Source: Elgaria multicarinata webbii (Eukaryota > Chordata > Lepidosauria > Squamata > Anguidae). From it: a stretch of DNA of 64,000 nucleotides. Positions 34,901 to 44,091 of this stretch are shown here, one piece after another. The stretch covers positions 98,738,001 to 98,802,000 of the forward strand of contig NC_086177.1 in NCBI RefSeq assembly GCF_023053635.1, given 5' to 3'. Both the position numbers and the translations under genes were made by a program. Below the pieces are notes generated by a model. That model did not search any database, had not been told where the DNA came from, and saw nothing but the letters and a program-made list of their open reading frames with translations. Each line of letters opens with the position of its first letter. The stretch's first letter is position 1.

Positions 34901-37900
34901 ATGCTTAGCTATCAACCACCTAACAGCCAATAGTAGATGGGTTATTAATTCCTTATTTAAAAGCCTAGGGTGTTTTCATTATTTATTGATTGATTGATTG
35001 CATTTAGATACCGCACCAGAGCCAAAGCACTCTGGGCGGTTTACCAAAAAATAAGGTAATAAGGTTAATAAGGAAAACCCTTTCAGATATGTCCTGTGCA
35101 TATCCCTTGGCAACTCACATGGGGCCTGACCAAAATGGAGACATACTAACAGGGGGTGGTCAAGAATGAGCCAGATGGAAACGGAAGAGCAACGGAGGGC
35201 TCCCTGCTCCTGTTTCAGAGAAGAGCTGTCTGCCCACTTTCAATCCGGTTGCACAGGGACCGTTTTACTAGCCAGCCTTCATCTTCCTCTCAAGCCTGAT
35301 GCCCTCTCCAGACAAGTTCCTGCACTTGTGCATTTTGGTATCACAAGTATGCATCTACTGCCACATACAGGCTGTGTTCTGTGGCAGGCACCCCAATTAT
35401 GGAACTCCATCCCTAGAGAGGTTAGATTATCCCCTTCCTTGCTTGGCTTCTGGCAGGCAGTAAAGAAATTTCTGCTTCATTCAGAGTTGTTGTTGTTGCT
35501 TTGTTTTTTAAGTGCTGGTAGCCGATTTTATTCTTCTGGCGTTTTTTTTTTTTTAGTGCTCCGTTCTTAATCTTTGTTATTGTTCACGTCGTTTTTATAT
35601 TGGTTCTGTAGACTGCTATGAAGGCCTTACGGCCATCTATAAGTATTTAAATTAATAATAAAACTGGTGACTTATTGTGAACACTGTACACTGTTGTTTT
35701 TTATATTTTTGGATGGTTTTAAATTTTGTATACTTTTTAATGTCCACTGTTTTTTAACTTTTGTAAACCGCCCAGAGAGCTTCGGCTATGGGGCGGTATA
35801 TAAATTTAATAAATAAATAAATAAACAAGCCCGCTGATCGTTCACAGTAAACCAGAAAAAGCCAATAATTCTGGCTTATATGCAAACATGGCCACGGTTT
35901 CATTTAATGGTTTTTTAATACTGGGAGATGTTAATTTGGCTATCTCGACAAGATAGACTCAGAGGGTTATAAAAGCTAGAGGAAGGTAATTAATGTCCTA
36001 AGCAATTTGATCACACAGCTATATACACTTAACAGTAAGTTACCTGTTTCTAGTCGTGATGAATACTGATACAAAAAATATAAGTTCACCAGGTAAAGAA
36101 ACCCCGTTCCTTGGCCAACAGGGAAATAGAACGTTGCTGTTATTGGCCTCCAGATCTGTTCAAACAAAATACAGTAAGAAATCAGATTTTTATTACTGAG
36201 AGAGCTAGCTTAAATGGTACCAAAATTTAACTTGTTTTTATCAGGCAATCTTGCTGATAAACAAAACATTATTATATGAGATACTGAAAAACAGAAGACT
36301 ACAATGGCTGTTTTGAGCAATTTACAATGCCAAATCTGGAAGAGATTCTGGTTACCTAGGAATCTGAAGCTATCCTTTGGGGAAATAATGGGGAAATTTG
36401 AACACCTGAGCAGTGTAATGGATCATAAGTCAGAAGGAGTTATATAGGACATTTAGTAGACTGGAGAAAAAACCATAGGGCCAATCCAGACATGGTGATG
36501 GGAACAAGACTTTCACATGCTCCCTACCCTCTCCAGTGTGACCATGAAATCAGGAACATTTGCTTCCATTTTTTTATTTACTACAGCTTATCATTTTCCT
36601 AACCAACTGGTTACTCTTAACTATGGTTTGTTTGTTTGAAATAAGCCAACTTCAAATCATAGGTTATGATGCTGGCTTGTTTTAACAAACCATAGTTTAG
36701 GGTTCAGACATAGCACTGAACTCCATGGGTTACTGTGGCATTTGAACCACATCACTATGTGGTTCACGCATATCTCTTTGCTTGAGTGTGTCCCATAACT
36801 GCATCACCCACTCACTCCAAAACATGATTTCCCACCTTCCATTATCTTTGTGGTTCATACACAAATCTATCAAGCATGGCAATATAGCTAAATACCGCAA
36901 TCAGAACTAACTGTTTACATCCTACATTCTAACAGCAAACTCATTCTCTGAGCGTGGATCCTTATATAACCATAAAGGAACCACCAACGTACAGGCTCAG
37001 GAAAACCTCAAGATTTGCTAAAATAATAATAGTGGGACTGTCCCCAAATAGCCCAATGAGGCGAGAGCATGCAGAATGATCACAGCATGCTAGCTGATGG
37101 CTGAGAAAAGATTTGCCCTCTTGGGCTGTTTTTAGCACTTCTCCCAACTCCTTCCTTAACGATACAACTTAACCATGCTGTTCCATGAAGACACCATGAG
37201 CAGGGTGTAATGAATGAGACCTTAACCGTTATTTTAAAGACAAATCAAATTCTTCTCCAAACATACATTGATGCAGTATATACCTCTCTGTGTAATTTCT
37301 CTGTGGGCTTGGCATAGGGACATAAGAAGCTGCCTTATAACAAGTCAAACCCTTGGTTCATCTAGCACAGTATGGTCAGCACTGACTGGCAGTTGTTCTC
37401 CATGGCTTCAGGCAATTCTTCCAGCCCTATCTGGAGATGCCAGTGCTCTATCACTGAGCTACAACCCCTCCTCCCATAGCCCAGCCTCAGTGAAAAGGAA
37501 ACAGGCCTCTTGTATAATTAACATACAGGGCCTGTTCAGACAACATGCTAAGCCATGGTTAGGCCACTAACCCTTTGGCAGCAAATAGTGAGTGTGTTTA
37601 AACCATGGTTATGTAGCCACCATGGTTAGGAATGGTTCACATGACATGCTAAGCCATAATGTTTAGCTCAAAATGCCTAACCACCATGGCTTAGCGTGTG
37701 ATCTAAATAGGGTCACGTAGCAGCACAAGCAATTTCCCCTTTGAGGATTCAACTTTACCCACAATATTGAAATGATAATAAATTATAATAGCCATGAGAA
37801 GGGTTGCCTTCCACATGCTACTGCGTATGTATGAGTTACACCAACAACCAATCTTACGCATGACCTCTAGCACAACACCTGTTTTATGAACGTTCCCATC

Positions 37901-40900
37901 TATCACGTCTCAAGAATGGCTCTGCCAACTGAGCAAGCAGCCGCCACTTAAATAGCCTTGCCCCAAGGGGCTGACCATGTTGCTGTTTTTGACACACTAT
38001 CCAGATAATCCTGCCCAACAGAAAAGAAGACATCTTTCACCAACATTTCACCCATTTGAAGTTTTTGAAATAAGATTGCTGCAAAAGGGTTAGCTGCCTA
38101 ACTATGGCTTAGCATGTTGTCTGAACAGGCCCTGTATGTTAATTATACAAGAGGCCTGTTGCCTTTTCACTATGGTATTTTTTCAAGCATATCACTTCGG
38201 ATCAGGTAAATACTGACAGCGCAAGTCTATGCATATTTACTCAAGGTGTCCACTACGCTCAATGGGGCTTGCTCCCACATAAGCGTAGAGAGGATCACGG
38301 CCTGATTATACTAAGGATAGTCTGATGGCAATAGCTATGATCAAGTAACTAGGCTCATGCGCTATGTAGTTAATTCCCCACCTGGGTAACGGCTGCACTT
38401 CTCACTGCAAACCAAAGTGATGGTATTGTCATGTATCTAGCCATGCTCCCCCTGGGTTGGAAGAAGGTGTTTCAAGTGATCAATCAGAAGTAGAGAAGTC
38501 AGCACCAGAAACAGGCCAGCCTGTACTAGTGGAGGAGAAAGCTCTCACGGGCAATTCACCAGCTGGGAGTAAACCCTCTGCAGAGCTTATTTCATCAAGG
38601 GCAAATAATACACAGTCAGTGGGAAGCCAACATTCTTCCAAGGAAGAGAGCATGGAGAGGTTAGCCGATCCTAGAGTACGCTGCAGACTAAAACGGGCGG
38701 AGCTAAAGGAAGGCAAGAGAAAGTCAGCCCAGCTCGCATCCCGTCAGAAGCTGCCTCAGCACTAGTCTCTCTGAAGTTAACACGTCTGGGGAAAAGGCTT
38801 TCCATTCTTCTTGAAAGGACAATTGTCTCGCTTAGCTTGCATAGTTTTCCTAGGGTAAAGTTCCTAGAGATTAGACTCTCTTCAGGAGGAAAGAGATGTT
38901 TATTGCTTAAATAAAGCTTTGTGGATTACTTAGCCAGCCTCGTTATTGTCTCCCAAGAAGGCAGGAGGTTTTGAGAAACACGACAGGTATGTCCATAGCT
39001 TTGTGTAATGCACTTCTTAGCACACCAGAGCAAACAGAATGGAGAACACATCCCCTCCCTTCACTCCTAATCCTACTGACTGCGATCCTAAAAAAGTAAG
39101 AACATAGACCGGATCAGACCAAGGGTCCATCTAGTCCAGTATTCGGATCACACAGTGGCTGACCAGCTGTCAATGGGAAACCCACAAGCAGGACATGAGT
39201 GCAACAGCACTCTCCCAACCATGTTCCCCAGCAACTGGTATATATAGCCATCCTGCCTCTGATACTGGAGGTAGCATGGTGCCATCAATACTTGTAGCCA
39301 TTGACAGCTTTCTCCTCCAGGAATTTGTCTAATCCCCTTATAAAGCCATCCCAACTGGTGGCCATCACTACGTTTTGTGGTAGCAAATTCCACAGTTTGG
39401 CTATGCGACGTTTAACATTTCAGTGAAGCGTGCAAGAGCTTTAAAATAGCATTTCTCCTCCAATTTGATGGGGGGGGGGACAGGCATGTATTTAACAACT
39501 CGCCTAGTTGCTGTAGGCCAGGGGTGGGCAGAAAGTAGAACTCTAGATGTTTTGGACTTCAACCCCCAGCATTCCTGTTCACTGGCCATGCTGGTAGGGG
39601 CTTCTGGGAGTTCAAGTCCAAACTATCTGGAGAGCTACCTTCTGCCCACCCTACTGTAGAAGACAAGGAATTCCATGCAATTCCTGGTATCAGGCTAGTA
39701 AAAAGATTGCCTTCCAAGCTGCTAGTTGGCCGCATTTCCATGCTAGGCCTAAAGGATGGCATTCCCCTCCTCCATATCCAGCCTGGAAATGCAGGCTACT
39801 AGACTTTTCACACACGTTCACAAAAAAGGGGGCAGGCTAGAAACTTTCATAGGCTAATTTACAAGGCTGGAGAAAAGCATCAGGGAGCTTCCCCCTCTAA
39901 ACCCCCCGCCAATTAACATTCACAGGCTTGCACCTAATGGCTTACTTTGATGCTGCAGTTGAGTTCTCAACCTCCAGCCCCTATTTCTCATACCATCAAA
40001 CCAGTCAGCAATTGAAAATGAAACACTTGCACATACAGGAAATCAACCAAGTTCATAAACCAGCCACTAATGCTGTCATGACTTTGCAGACCTTCGTGAA
40101 ATGTAATTGCCAACCACTGACTCTTGTCCTATTCTAGGTGATCAAGGAGATATAGTTGCAAATTATGTCCATTACCTCAGTAAGGAAAGACCAACTGCCA
40201 GTTCACAGGCCACAAATGGCCTCCAGAGCAACTTCATACAGCCTCACCGTGACCCTAGCAAATTCTCATCAAGTTGTTTCCTTGACAGATTTACTTCTAG
40301 GGAACAGTAGCAATAAAGTAGTTCTTCGCCAGTCACCCATGTTGATGGCCTCATTCTGACCTGGTTCATACAAAACGGTGGCAATCATGGGTTAATAAGG
40401 TTCTTCGGTTGACTTTGGGTTAACCCATGAATAACCTATAGTGTCCGGGTTCAGACACATCACATAGCAACCTTCAATCCGAGGTTGATTATGCAAAGTG
40501 ACAGCAGCTCACAACCCAACAAATTGTGGATTAATAAATTCCTATTTGCCACCATTATGTGTGAAAAGGGCCATTGCCTGACAACATTGGTTTTGTGTCT
40601 GTAAAGCCTTTACTGCTAGGCAATGGCATTCCCCCCCCCTTTCTTTTTTTAAAAGCCAAACCTTCTATGCCTGTGCATGGACAGCTCTGGTCCCCAGATC
40701 AGTGTCTGGAGAATAAGCTGAGCTGTGAGAATCTAGTAGTGAGCAATCACTGGCTTTGATAACAGGAAAACCTATTCACTAAGCCTCTGCCTAGCGAAGT
40801 GTTAGCATCGCCAAGATTGGTTATAGTGTCAACAGCAATATATTTGTGAACCGCCCAGAGAGCTCCTGCTATTGGGCAGTATAGAAATGTAATAAATAAA

Positions 40901-41679
40901 TAAATAGCACCAAAAAAACTATATGCCTGAATTCTGTGACCTGGATGAATTATACAGACCCACTCATCTTCTCTTATTTTGCTTAATTCATTCTACAAAA
41001 GTCTTTTGAGATGTTTTTGTTTTTCTAGAACTGGGGAAGGAGGAAACTGCTATACAGGAAGGTCAAATCTCCCTTAGTACTTAAGAAAAATCTTAAATCA
41101 GCAGCAGGGCGCACACACGCACCCTTAACATGCACCCCCATTATAGCAGGCATCGCCCACGCATTTTCAAGCATGTCTTGAGAGCCATCAGTGGGACACA
41201 CCAGGTGAGGAAGGCTGGCTCAGTCTCTTCAAGGTGTGAGGCTAAGTGCCAAGCAATTCGTTTCCAGAAGAAAGCGAGAGTTGCAAGATTTCAAGTGATG
41301 TCCCCTCCCAATCATGGCGCCATATTGACACTCCCATCACTGCCCCTCGAGGGCAATCAGTCCTGCCAAAAGAACTACCCAGCCAACTATGACCCCAAAC
41401 ACACCCTCCTGCTGTGTGAATTGAGCCGACTACAATTCCCAGCAGCCAGAGCGCGGCACTGCTGTAGGGTTCTATAAGACCAGAGAGCGCTATGCATGCC
41501 GGGACCTGTGGTTCAGGTCCCCCTACCTGGAAGCGGTTGATGAAGGCGTCCGGCCACAGGAAGAAATAGACGGGGCTGATCAGGCCTAACTTGCCGAGGA
41601 GGGGGACCGCGATCGAGCCCGCAAACCAGTAGCGCGTAATCAGCGGGATGCTCCGGAACCAGTCCCCGAGGTCCGACAT
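22637..41679 (-). CDS. DERL1: Derlin-1 (eight coding exons, complete)
   Basis: Polytopic ER membrane protein of ER-associated degradation and rhomboid-like pseudoprotease. It helps move misfolded proteins to the cytosol with VIMP and the p97/VCP ATPase. Coding exons, in transcript order: 41,527-41,679; 36,044-36,155; 33,835-33,899; 32,951-32,977; 28,938-29,033; 27,979-28,031; 25,638-25,748; 22,637-22,775. These sum to 756 nt, giving 251 residues plus stop, the length I remember for mammalian Derlin-1, with every junction in phase and GT-AG. Visible hallmarks are the N-terminus MSDLGDWFRS, the conserved WR motif (IWRPIT, residues 52-57), hydrophobic segments throughout residues 15-190, a GNLVG motif in the penultimate membrane segment, and a C-terminal SHP box WGQGFRLG that binds p97. 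No lesion is seen. The introns are packed with transposons. Confidence 0.97.
23300..23690 (-). mobile_element. L2-clade LINE 3' end
   Basis: The minus strand encodes LWNGLPEEIHQLKSLFKFKK. It is the same subfamily as 52,085-52,505 in opposite orientation. Confidence 0.8.
24804..24939. mobile_element. Palindromic hAT-like MITE
   Basis: Ends GAGGGGTGGGCAACCTGGAG and GCCCGCTCCTG. Flanks TTCTGTAT and CACTGTAT match at 6 of 8. It contains inverted ACAACTCCCATCAT. Confidence 0.7.
25517..25602 (-). mobile_element. Truncated Sauria-type SINE (minus strand)
   Basis: The reverse complement reads GGCAGGATAAATGCAATAAA and CTGCCTTGGGTTGCTTGG, the 3' third of the SINE. It ends on an A-rich run. Its flank at 25,465-25,516 duplicates that of the 20.1 kb copy. 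Confidence 0.75.
25638..25748 (-). CDS. DERL1: DERL1 coding exon 7
   Basis: Encodes IINELIGNLVGHLYFFLMF and KYPMDLGGRNFLSTPQF. Acceptor CCCTGCAG, donor GTAAGT. A truncated minus-strand SINE copy ends about 36 bases from the donor side. Confidence 0.96.
25924..26022 (+). repeat. CA microsatellite plus L2 3' terminus
   Basis: About 15 CA units at 25,924-25,953, then CAGCACCATGTACACTGATG, GTGCTATATAAATAAATAAT and an AAT repeat, the forward form of the L2 end. Confidence 0.8.
26513..27545 (-). mobile_element. CR1-clade LINE 3' fragment interrupted by a solo LTR
   Basis: The left piece (26,513-26,704) reads AAGAACATAGGAAGAGCCAT and GACCAAGGGTCCATCTAGAC. The right piece (from 27,442) resumes with the expected CCAACTAGTAGCC and CCATCCAAATTTG. 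Family order comes from the intact copy at 44,092. Confidence 0.85.
26705..27441. mobile_element. Solo LTR (Ty3/gypsy- or ERV-like fossil)
   Basis: Starts TGTGGCG, ends CGTGGCA, and is flanked by the perfect 5-bp duplication GTAGC (26,700-26,704 and 27,442-27,446). A TATA-like GATATATAAG lies near 26,821 and AATAAA near 27,010, as in an LTR promoter and poly(A) region. It has no internal coding part and is inserted in a CR1. Family assignment is uncertain; the intact target duplication suggests it is not ancient. Confidence 0.8.
27979..28031 (-). CDS. DERL1: DERL1 coding exon 6
   Basis: Encodes ACYLPWVILGFNYIIGG plus two bases of a Ser codon. Acceptor CTCCTAG, donor GTAAGT. Confidence 0.95.
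28032..28937 (-). other. DERL1: DERL1 intron 5
   Basis: About 0.9 kb in which I recognise no repeat or conserved element. Confidence 0.5.
28938..29033 (-). CDS. DERL1: DERL1 coding exon 5
   Basis: Encodes 32 residues, LLMIPLIMSVLYVWAQLNRD through WFGTRFK. It is in phase 0 at both ends, with donor GTAAGG. Confidence 0.96.
29070..29160 (+). mobile_element. L2 3' tail fragment
   Basis: TTTGTAAATCGCCCAGACAG, GGGCGGTATATAAACGTAAT and an AATAAA-type tail. Confidence 0.75.
29232..30090. mobile_element. GC-rich multi-hairpin non-autonomous hAT element
   Basis: Terminal repeats TAGGGGTGTGC and GCACATCCCTA (one mismatch) are flanked by the perfect 8-bp duplication AAAGAAAC (29,224-29,231 and 30,091-30,098). 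The inside is very GC-rich and built of alternating inverted and direct copies of two blocks: one with TTACCGGGCCCTGCTGCC, one with CTTCAATTGAGCCCGCGG and CACCAGGAAGTCTGGGCC. No transposase is encoded. The long open frames here reflect base composition. Confidence 0.88.
31111..31300. mobile_element. TIR MITE, CTGTTCAGACAAC family
   Basis: Inverted ends GGGCCTGTTCAAACAACACA and ATTGTCTGAACAGGGA, with inner arms ACCATGGTTAGG and TGCTTAACCACTGTGG. Related copies are at 37.5, 42.4 and 56.0 kb. Confidence 0.75.
31588..31694. repeat. Near-perfect 50-bp fold-back hairpin
   Basis: The left arm 31,588-31,637 and right arm 31,645-31,694 are inverted copies with three mismatches around a 7-base loop TTTCTTG. 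The core is CATATTCTCTTAGGGCTG. It is adjacent to an L2 tail. Confidence 0.85.
31705..32655 (-). mobile_element. L2-clade LINE, 3' 0.95 kb, open frame
   Basis: The minus strand encodes 238 residues of the L2 ORF2 C-terminal part: KTELLVSPPKLSP, LGFIFDSSLSFIPHI, SRLDYCNLLLTGLP, LHWLPIHFRIQYKLLLLTYK, WNALPEHLRTTSST, LKTFLFPKAF. It is 5' truncated and lacks the YADD catalytic region. Near-identity to the 10.1 kb copy and the uninterrupted frame suggest recent activity. Confidence 0.92.
32951..32977 (-). CDS. DERL1: DERL1 coding exon 4 (27-nt microexon)
   Basis: Encodes only nine residues, ITGLAMNMQ. The donor is a strong GTAAGT. The acceptor is poor (CAATGAAAG), and two AG dinucleotides lie 15 and 9 bases upstream; using either would put an in-frame TGA into the message. 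A homopolymer of 16 C on the sense strand (33,009-33,024) lies just upstream. Confidence 0.92.
33009..33024. repeat. G16 homopolymer
   Basis: Sixteen G on the plus strand, i.e. C16 in the DERL1 sense orientation. It lies 32-47 bases upstream of the 27-nt microexon. Confidence 0.9.
33265..33575 (+). mobile_element. L2-clade LINE 3' end
   Basis: Encodes RAFSAVAPQLRNELPREARL-type sequence and ends with GCTTCAGCTATGGGGTGG and an AATAAA-like tail. Confidence 0.8.
33835..33899 (-). CDS. DERL1: DERL1 coding exon 3
   Basis: Encodes AFDGRPADYMFMLLFNWICIV after completing a split Gly codon. The donor is GTATCC, a weak match to the consensus. The next residues (ITGLAM) come from the short exon 4. Confidence 0.95.
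34205..34300. repeat. Short palindromic repeat (AAGTTCAATGGGCCTTAC family)
   Basis: A palindrome of about 90 bp with ATGTCTACTTAGAAGTAAG and its inverse. Further copies are near 12,355, 38,215, 43,010, 44,695, 49,405, 50,320 and 63,385. Confidence 0.6.
34500..34970 (-). mobile_element. L1-clade LINE 3' end
   Basis: The minus strand encodes AVRWLIAKHWKDGKGLHIDN, then MGLLEKLTQKLR and WRKFIEYMNKE. This matches the pattern at the C-terminus of L1/Tx1 ORF2 (AAR..IA..WK...LEKLT...F...W..F..Y). Confidence 0.7.
34980..35065 (-). mobile_element. L2 3' tail fragment
   Basis: ATTGATTG repeats followed by GATACCGCACCAG and AGCACTCTGGGCGGTTTAC. Confidence 0.7.
35170..35828 (+). mobile_element. Two tandem L2-clade 3' ends
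   Basis: The first (to about 35,660) encodes APQLWNSIPREVRLSPSLLG and ends in ATTAATAATAAA. A second tail begins at about 35,690 and ends GGGGCGGTATATAAATTTAA plus AATA repeats. Confidence 0.78.
36044..36155 (-). CDS. DERL1: DERL1 coding exon 2
   Basis: Encodes IWRPITATFYFPVGQGTG through SSRLETG. It carries the WR motif of rhomboid-like proteins. Acceptor GAACAG, donor GTAACT, ends in phase 1. Confidence 0.96.
36477..36740. repeat. Imperfect palindromic element
   Basis: AACTATGGTTTGTTTG and TTAACAAACCATAGTTT form an inner hairpin around AAATCATAGGTTATGATG. The outer ends are less clear. Probably a MITE. Confidence 0.5.
37320..37475 (-). mobile_element. tRNA-derived SINE (minus strand), internally deleted
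   Basis: The reverse complement begins GGTTGTAGCTCAGTGATAGAG (A box) and ends AAGGCAGCTTCTTATG, matching the SINE family, but lacks most of the B-box segment. Confidence 0.65.
37489..38171. repeat. Inverted duplication that includes MITE ends and 38 bp of shared outer flank
   Basis: The arms 37,489-37,585 and 38,076-38,171 are inverted copies. Each starts AGTGAAAAGG, runs through CCTCTTGTATAATTAACATA, then the MITE terminus CAGGGCCTGTTCAGACAAC. The left side carries a whole MITE (to about 37,712); the right carries only its end. Confidence 0.8.
38427..38985. mobile_element. Solo LTR (Ty3/gypsy- or ERV-like fossil)
   Basis: Begins TGTCATG, ends CACGACA (inverted TGTC/GACA ends), and is flanked by the perfect 5-bp duplication GGTAT (38,422-38,426 and 38,986-38,990). 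An AATAAA lies near 38,910. No internal retroviral genes are present. The clean ends suggest a moderately young insertion; no relationship to the 26.7 kb LTR is evident. Confidence 0.82.
39096..39415 (-). mobile_element. CR1-clade LINE 3' fragment
   Basis: GATCAGACCAAGGGTCCATC, CTCTGATACTGGAGGTAGCA and GGTGGCCATCACTACG in the same order as the 44.1 kb copy. Confidence 0.87.
39519..39653. mobile_element. Palindromic hAT-like MITE with target duplication
   Basis: Ends CAGGGGTGGGCAGAAAGTAG and CTACCTTCTGCCCACCCTA. Flanks CTGTAGGC and CTGTAGAA match at 6 of 8 bases. Confidence 0.78.
40840..40908 (+). mobile_element. L2 3' tail fragment
   Basis: TTGTGAACCGCCCAGAGAGC, TATTGGGCAGTATAGAAATG and a TAAATAAATAAAT tail. 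Confidence 0.75.
41429..41513. promoter_or_regulatory. Pair of ZNF143-like motifs at the start of DERL1 intron 1
   Basis: ACTACAATTCCCAGCAGCC at 41,429-41,447 (plus strand) and AACCACAGGTCCCGGCATGC at 41,494-41,513 (minus strand) both resemble the ZNF143/THAP11 promoter element, consensus close to ACTACAATTCCCAGCATGC. They lie just downstream of exon 1 in CpG-rich DNA. The motif match is seen; binding is inferred. Confidence 0.5.
41527..41679 (-). CDS. DERL1: DERL1 coding exon 1
   Basis: Encodes residues 1-51, MSDLGDWFRSIP to DAFINRFQ, and ends at the donor GTAGGG. The start is fixed by homology to Derlin-1, and the sequence is GC-rich like a promoter-proximal exon. Confidence 0.97.
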
Positions 41680-41960
41680 CTCGCCTCCGCCACCGAGATG
41701 GTGCAGTAGCAAGGCCTAACGCCGGGCCTCCCTTCTCCTCGCCGCTGCCGGAGCTGGTTCGACAGTCAAGCCGCGGAGGCTGGACGGACAGTGGGTGGGA
41801 CCCGACTTCTTCCGACGTGGCTGCACCGAGTTCGGCCGATCAACAGCCACTTCCTGTTTCCGCCCTCCCTTTGCTAAGCAACAGGACAAAAAAAAAAAAA
41901 GAGGTGGGGCGGAAGTTGCGTCACTGGGAATTCCCTTCCGCTCCTTAAAGCGACCGGCTG
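41680..41960 (-). promoter_or_regulatory. DERL1: DERL1 CpG-rich promoter region and 5' UTR
   Basis: CpG-dense sequence runs from exon 1 to about 41,870, then a run of 12 A and GC-rich sequence to 41,960. This fits a TATA-less housekeeping promoter. The transcription start site cannot be fixed here. Confidence 0.55.
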
Positions 41961-42024
41961 AGTTTGCCTGACTTCTTCCCTTCTCCAGTAGACGGTACAT
42001 AGACATAATAAAGAGATAGAGGTG

Positions 42025-42160
42025 GACATGTGTTGTTTTTATGTTTTTGATGGTTTTTAAATTTTGTATACTTATTAATGTTTACCATTTTTAACTGTTG
42101 TAAACCACCCAGAGAGGTTCGGCTGTGGGGCGGGATATAAATGTAATATATATAAATTAC
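42025..42160 (+). mobile_element. L2 3' tail fragment
   Basis: Same subfamily as 35,690-35,828 (TGGTTTTTAAATTTTGTATA; GTAAACCACCCAGAGAGG), located just upstream of the DERL1 promoter. Confidence 0.75.
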
Positions 42161-42404
42161 CAACAGGCTTCTGATCTTTAGTTCTGCTGTTGTTGATTGT
42201 TTAATTTGTTTTTTAAGGTTTTAATACCGCTTCTGCTTTAGGCTTTTTATCAAGTTGTTGTTTTTTTAAAGGCCACCATAATCTTTGTAACAACAATCTT
42301 TGTAATAACATTATTATCCATAACAATCTTTATTTCATTAAGTTGTATGTAAAAAAAAAAAGCAGTTGTTTTGATGAAGAGAAACATTCAAAAATCTATA
42401 TATA

Positions 42405-42675
42405 GAACCTGTTCAGAAGACACACTAAGCCCTGGTAGTTAAGCTTTTTGAGCTACGCATTATGGCTTATCACATAGTGGCTGAGTTCAGACGACACGCT
42501 AATCAACGGGGGCGGGGTGGTGGTAATAGGAACAGAATGGGAAACAACCGTTGATTAGCGTGTCATCCAAACTCAGCCAGAGTGAACCATGGCCTAACTA
42601 CTTAACCACTGTTTAAACACATTCACTAACCATTTGCTGCAAAACAGTTAGTGGCTTAACTGTACTGTTGTTATG
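42405..42675. mobile_element. Composite MITE: CTGTTCAGA family carrying an inner palindrome
   Basis: The outer element starts ACCTGTTCAGAAGACACACT; its right end is decayed. The inner unit 42,479-42,578 has arms GGCTGAGTTCAGACGACACG and CGTGTCATCCAAACTCAGCC. The same inner unit sits at the same place in the 56.0 kb copy. Confidence 0.72.
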
Positions 42676-43009
42676 AAGCCAACTCAAAAGATTACAAAAA
42701 TGTGCTAGCTTTTGAGATCTGTTCACCAGGCAAGATGTTACAAAACACAGGTTGGCAGGAAATCAGAGGATGAGAAAAGACTGACTGGATCTCTGCGTAC
42801 ATTTCTGATTTATTTCTCTACATTTCTAGATTATTCTGTGTATTTCTCTTCTGCAAGTTACTCTTGAGTGCTCAATGAGCAGGAGAGTTTGTATAAGTGT
42901 TAAATAAACAATTTATAAACATGAAATGCCATAAATATAGACGTAACAGTTGTTTGTGTGTCAAAAAATATTTATAGGGCTCAGCCATGCCTCTAAGTGC
43001 AAATGTTTA

Positions 43010-43085
43010 CAGTGTAGCACCTGAGAGTAAGTCCCTTTGAACTCAATGGGGCTTACTTTTGGGTAGGCATGTATAGGAGTGCAGT
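43010..43085. repeat. Short palindromic repeat (TCAATGGGGCTTACT family)
   Basis: AGTAAGTCCCTTTGAACTCA and ATGGGGCTTACTTTTGGGT form the palindrome. Confidence 0.6.
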
Positions 43086-44091
43086 GTGAAACTCGCCCAT
43101 GCTTTGCCTCCCCTTCTCGTTTCCCCTGTGTTGAATTTCAGATTGCAAGCTTTTCTAGGCACCTGTTGTACTTTGTAAATCACCAGGAGCATGGCACTCT
43201 ATTAATAAATACATGTCTACGTTGGTGGAAGCTGCACCTGTTGAATTTCTGCCTGTTGCCATGCTGTTAAAAGCATAGGAAATCTCCGCTGACAGATGCC
43301 AGCCAAGCTTACATGGAATTGGGATGGTGTAAAAGACACAACAGGCCTTTTATTTTATTTTTATAAAAATGCCAAATACCTATGCTAAAAAAATAGGATA
43401 TAAAACCTTGAAATTTTTTATTATTATTTGAGAATGTGGACTATTGTCTAGAATGGGGATCCAAACATTTCTGTGCAGGTTTTGTGGCTTATTGTATCCC
43501 TTCCATACAATCATGTGTGACTCGTGAATTTGGATGATTTGGCTTGTTTGGAAGTGGTTCTTCCAGCCCGTTCTGTTCTGGATATGTTTTGGGCATTAAG
43601 GTCTTAATAATATAATTTTTAAATAGTTTCTGTTCTAAAATATTGCTCTCAGGTGTCTCTAACATGTGCCATAGTGTTTGGCATATTTTTTTAAAAAAAT
43701 AAACAGGCTGTTCAGGGCCATTCTATCCGGGTTTTTAAACCATCCCCAGGGAATTTAATTCAAGAATGAAGAATTGAACATGCAAACTCTGACATTCAAG
43801 TTCATACTCCAGTGCATGTGCTACAAGCCGGTAATTGTTTTATTTGCTAATAGTTGTTGCATTTATAGACTGCAGTTCAGGGATACAAACCCCCAAATGG
43901 TTTTCAAAGTCTTGCACGGAGGGGAATAAGAAGTGACCAAAATTAAAAATTGCCTTGCTTTGCCCTTCCTCTCTTCTATAAACTACAGTGGAGGTGTAAT
44001 GAGGAATAAAGGAGGATATCCATCAATCCATCCGTAAAATGTCAAAATACATAGACATATATTTTCTAGTTTCACAGTGCAACCTTAAGAA

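Larger units (their letters stand above)
33900..36043 (-). other. DERL1: DERL1 intron 2
   Basis: Carries a short palindromic repeat (34,205-34,300), an L1-clade tail (34,500-34,970) and four L2 pieces between 34,980 and 35,828. Bases 33,905-34,200 and 35,830-36,040 are unremarkable. Confidence 0.6.
36156..41526 (-). other. DERL1: DERL1 intron 1
   Basis: Holds palindromic MITEs (36,477-36,740; 39,519-39,653), a SINE (37,320-37,475), an inverted duplication (37,489-38,171), a solo LTR (38,427-38,985), a CR1 (39,096-39,415) and an L2 tail (40,840-40,908). Bases 36,160-36,470, 36,745-37,315, 39,660-40,830 and 40,910-41,420 contain nothing I can name, apart from a degenerate palindromic stretch near 40,360-40,575. 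Confidence 0.6.

Noticed and set aside
38457-38765. A 102-codon gene between DERL1 exons
   Set aside because: It lies wholly inside a solo LTR bounded by a GGTAT duplication.
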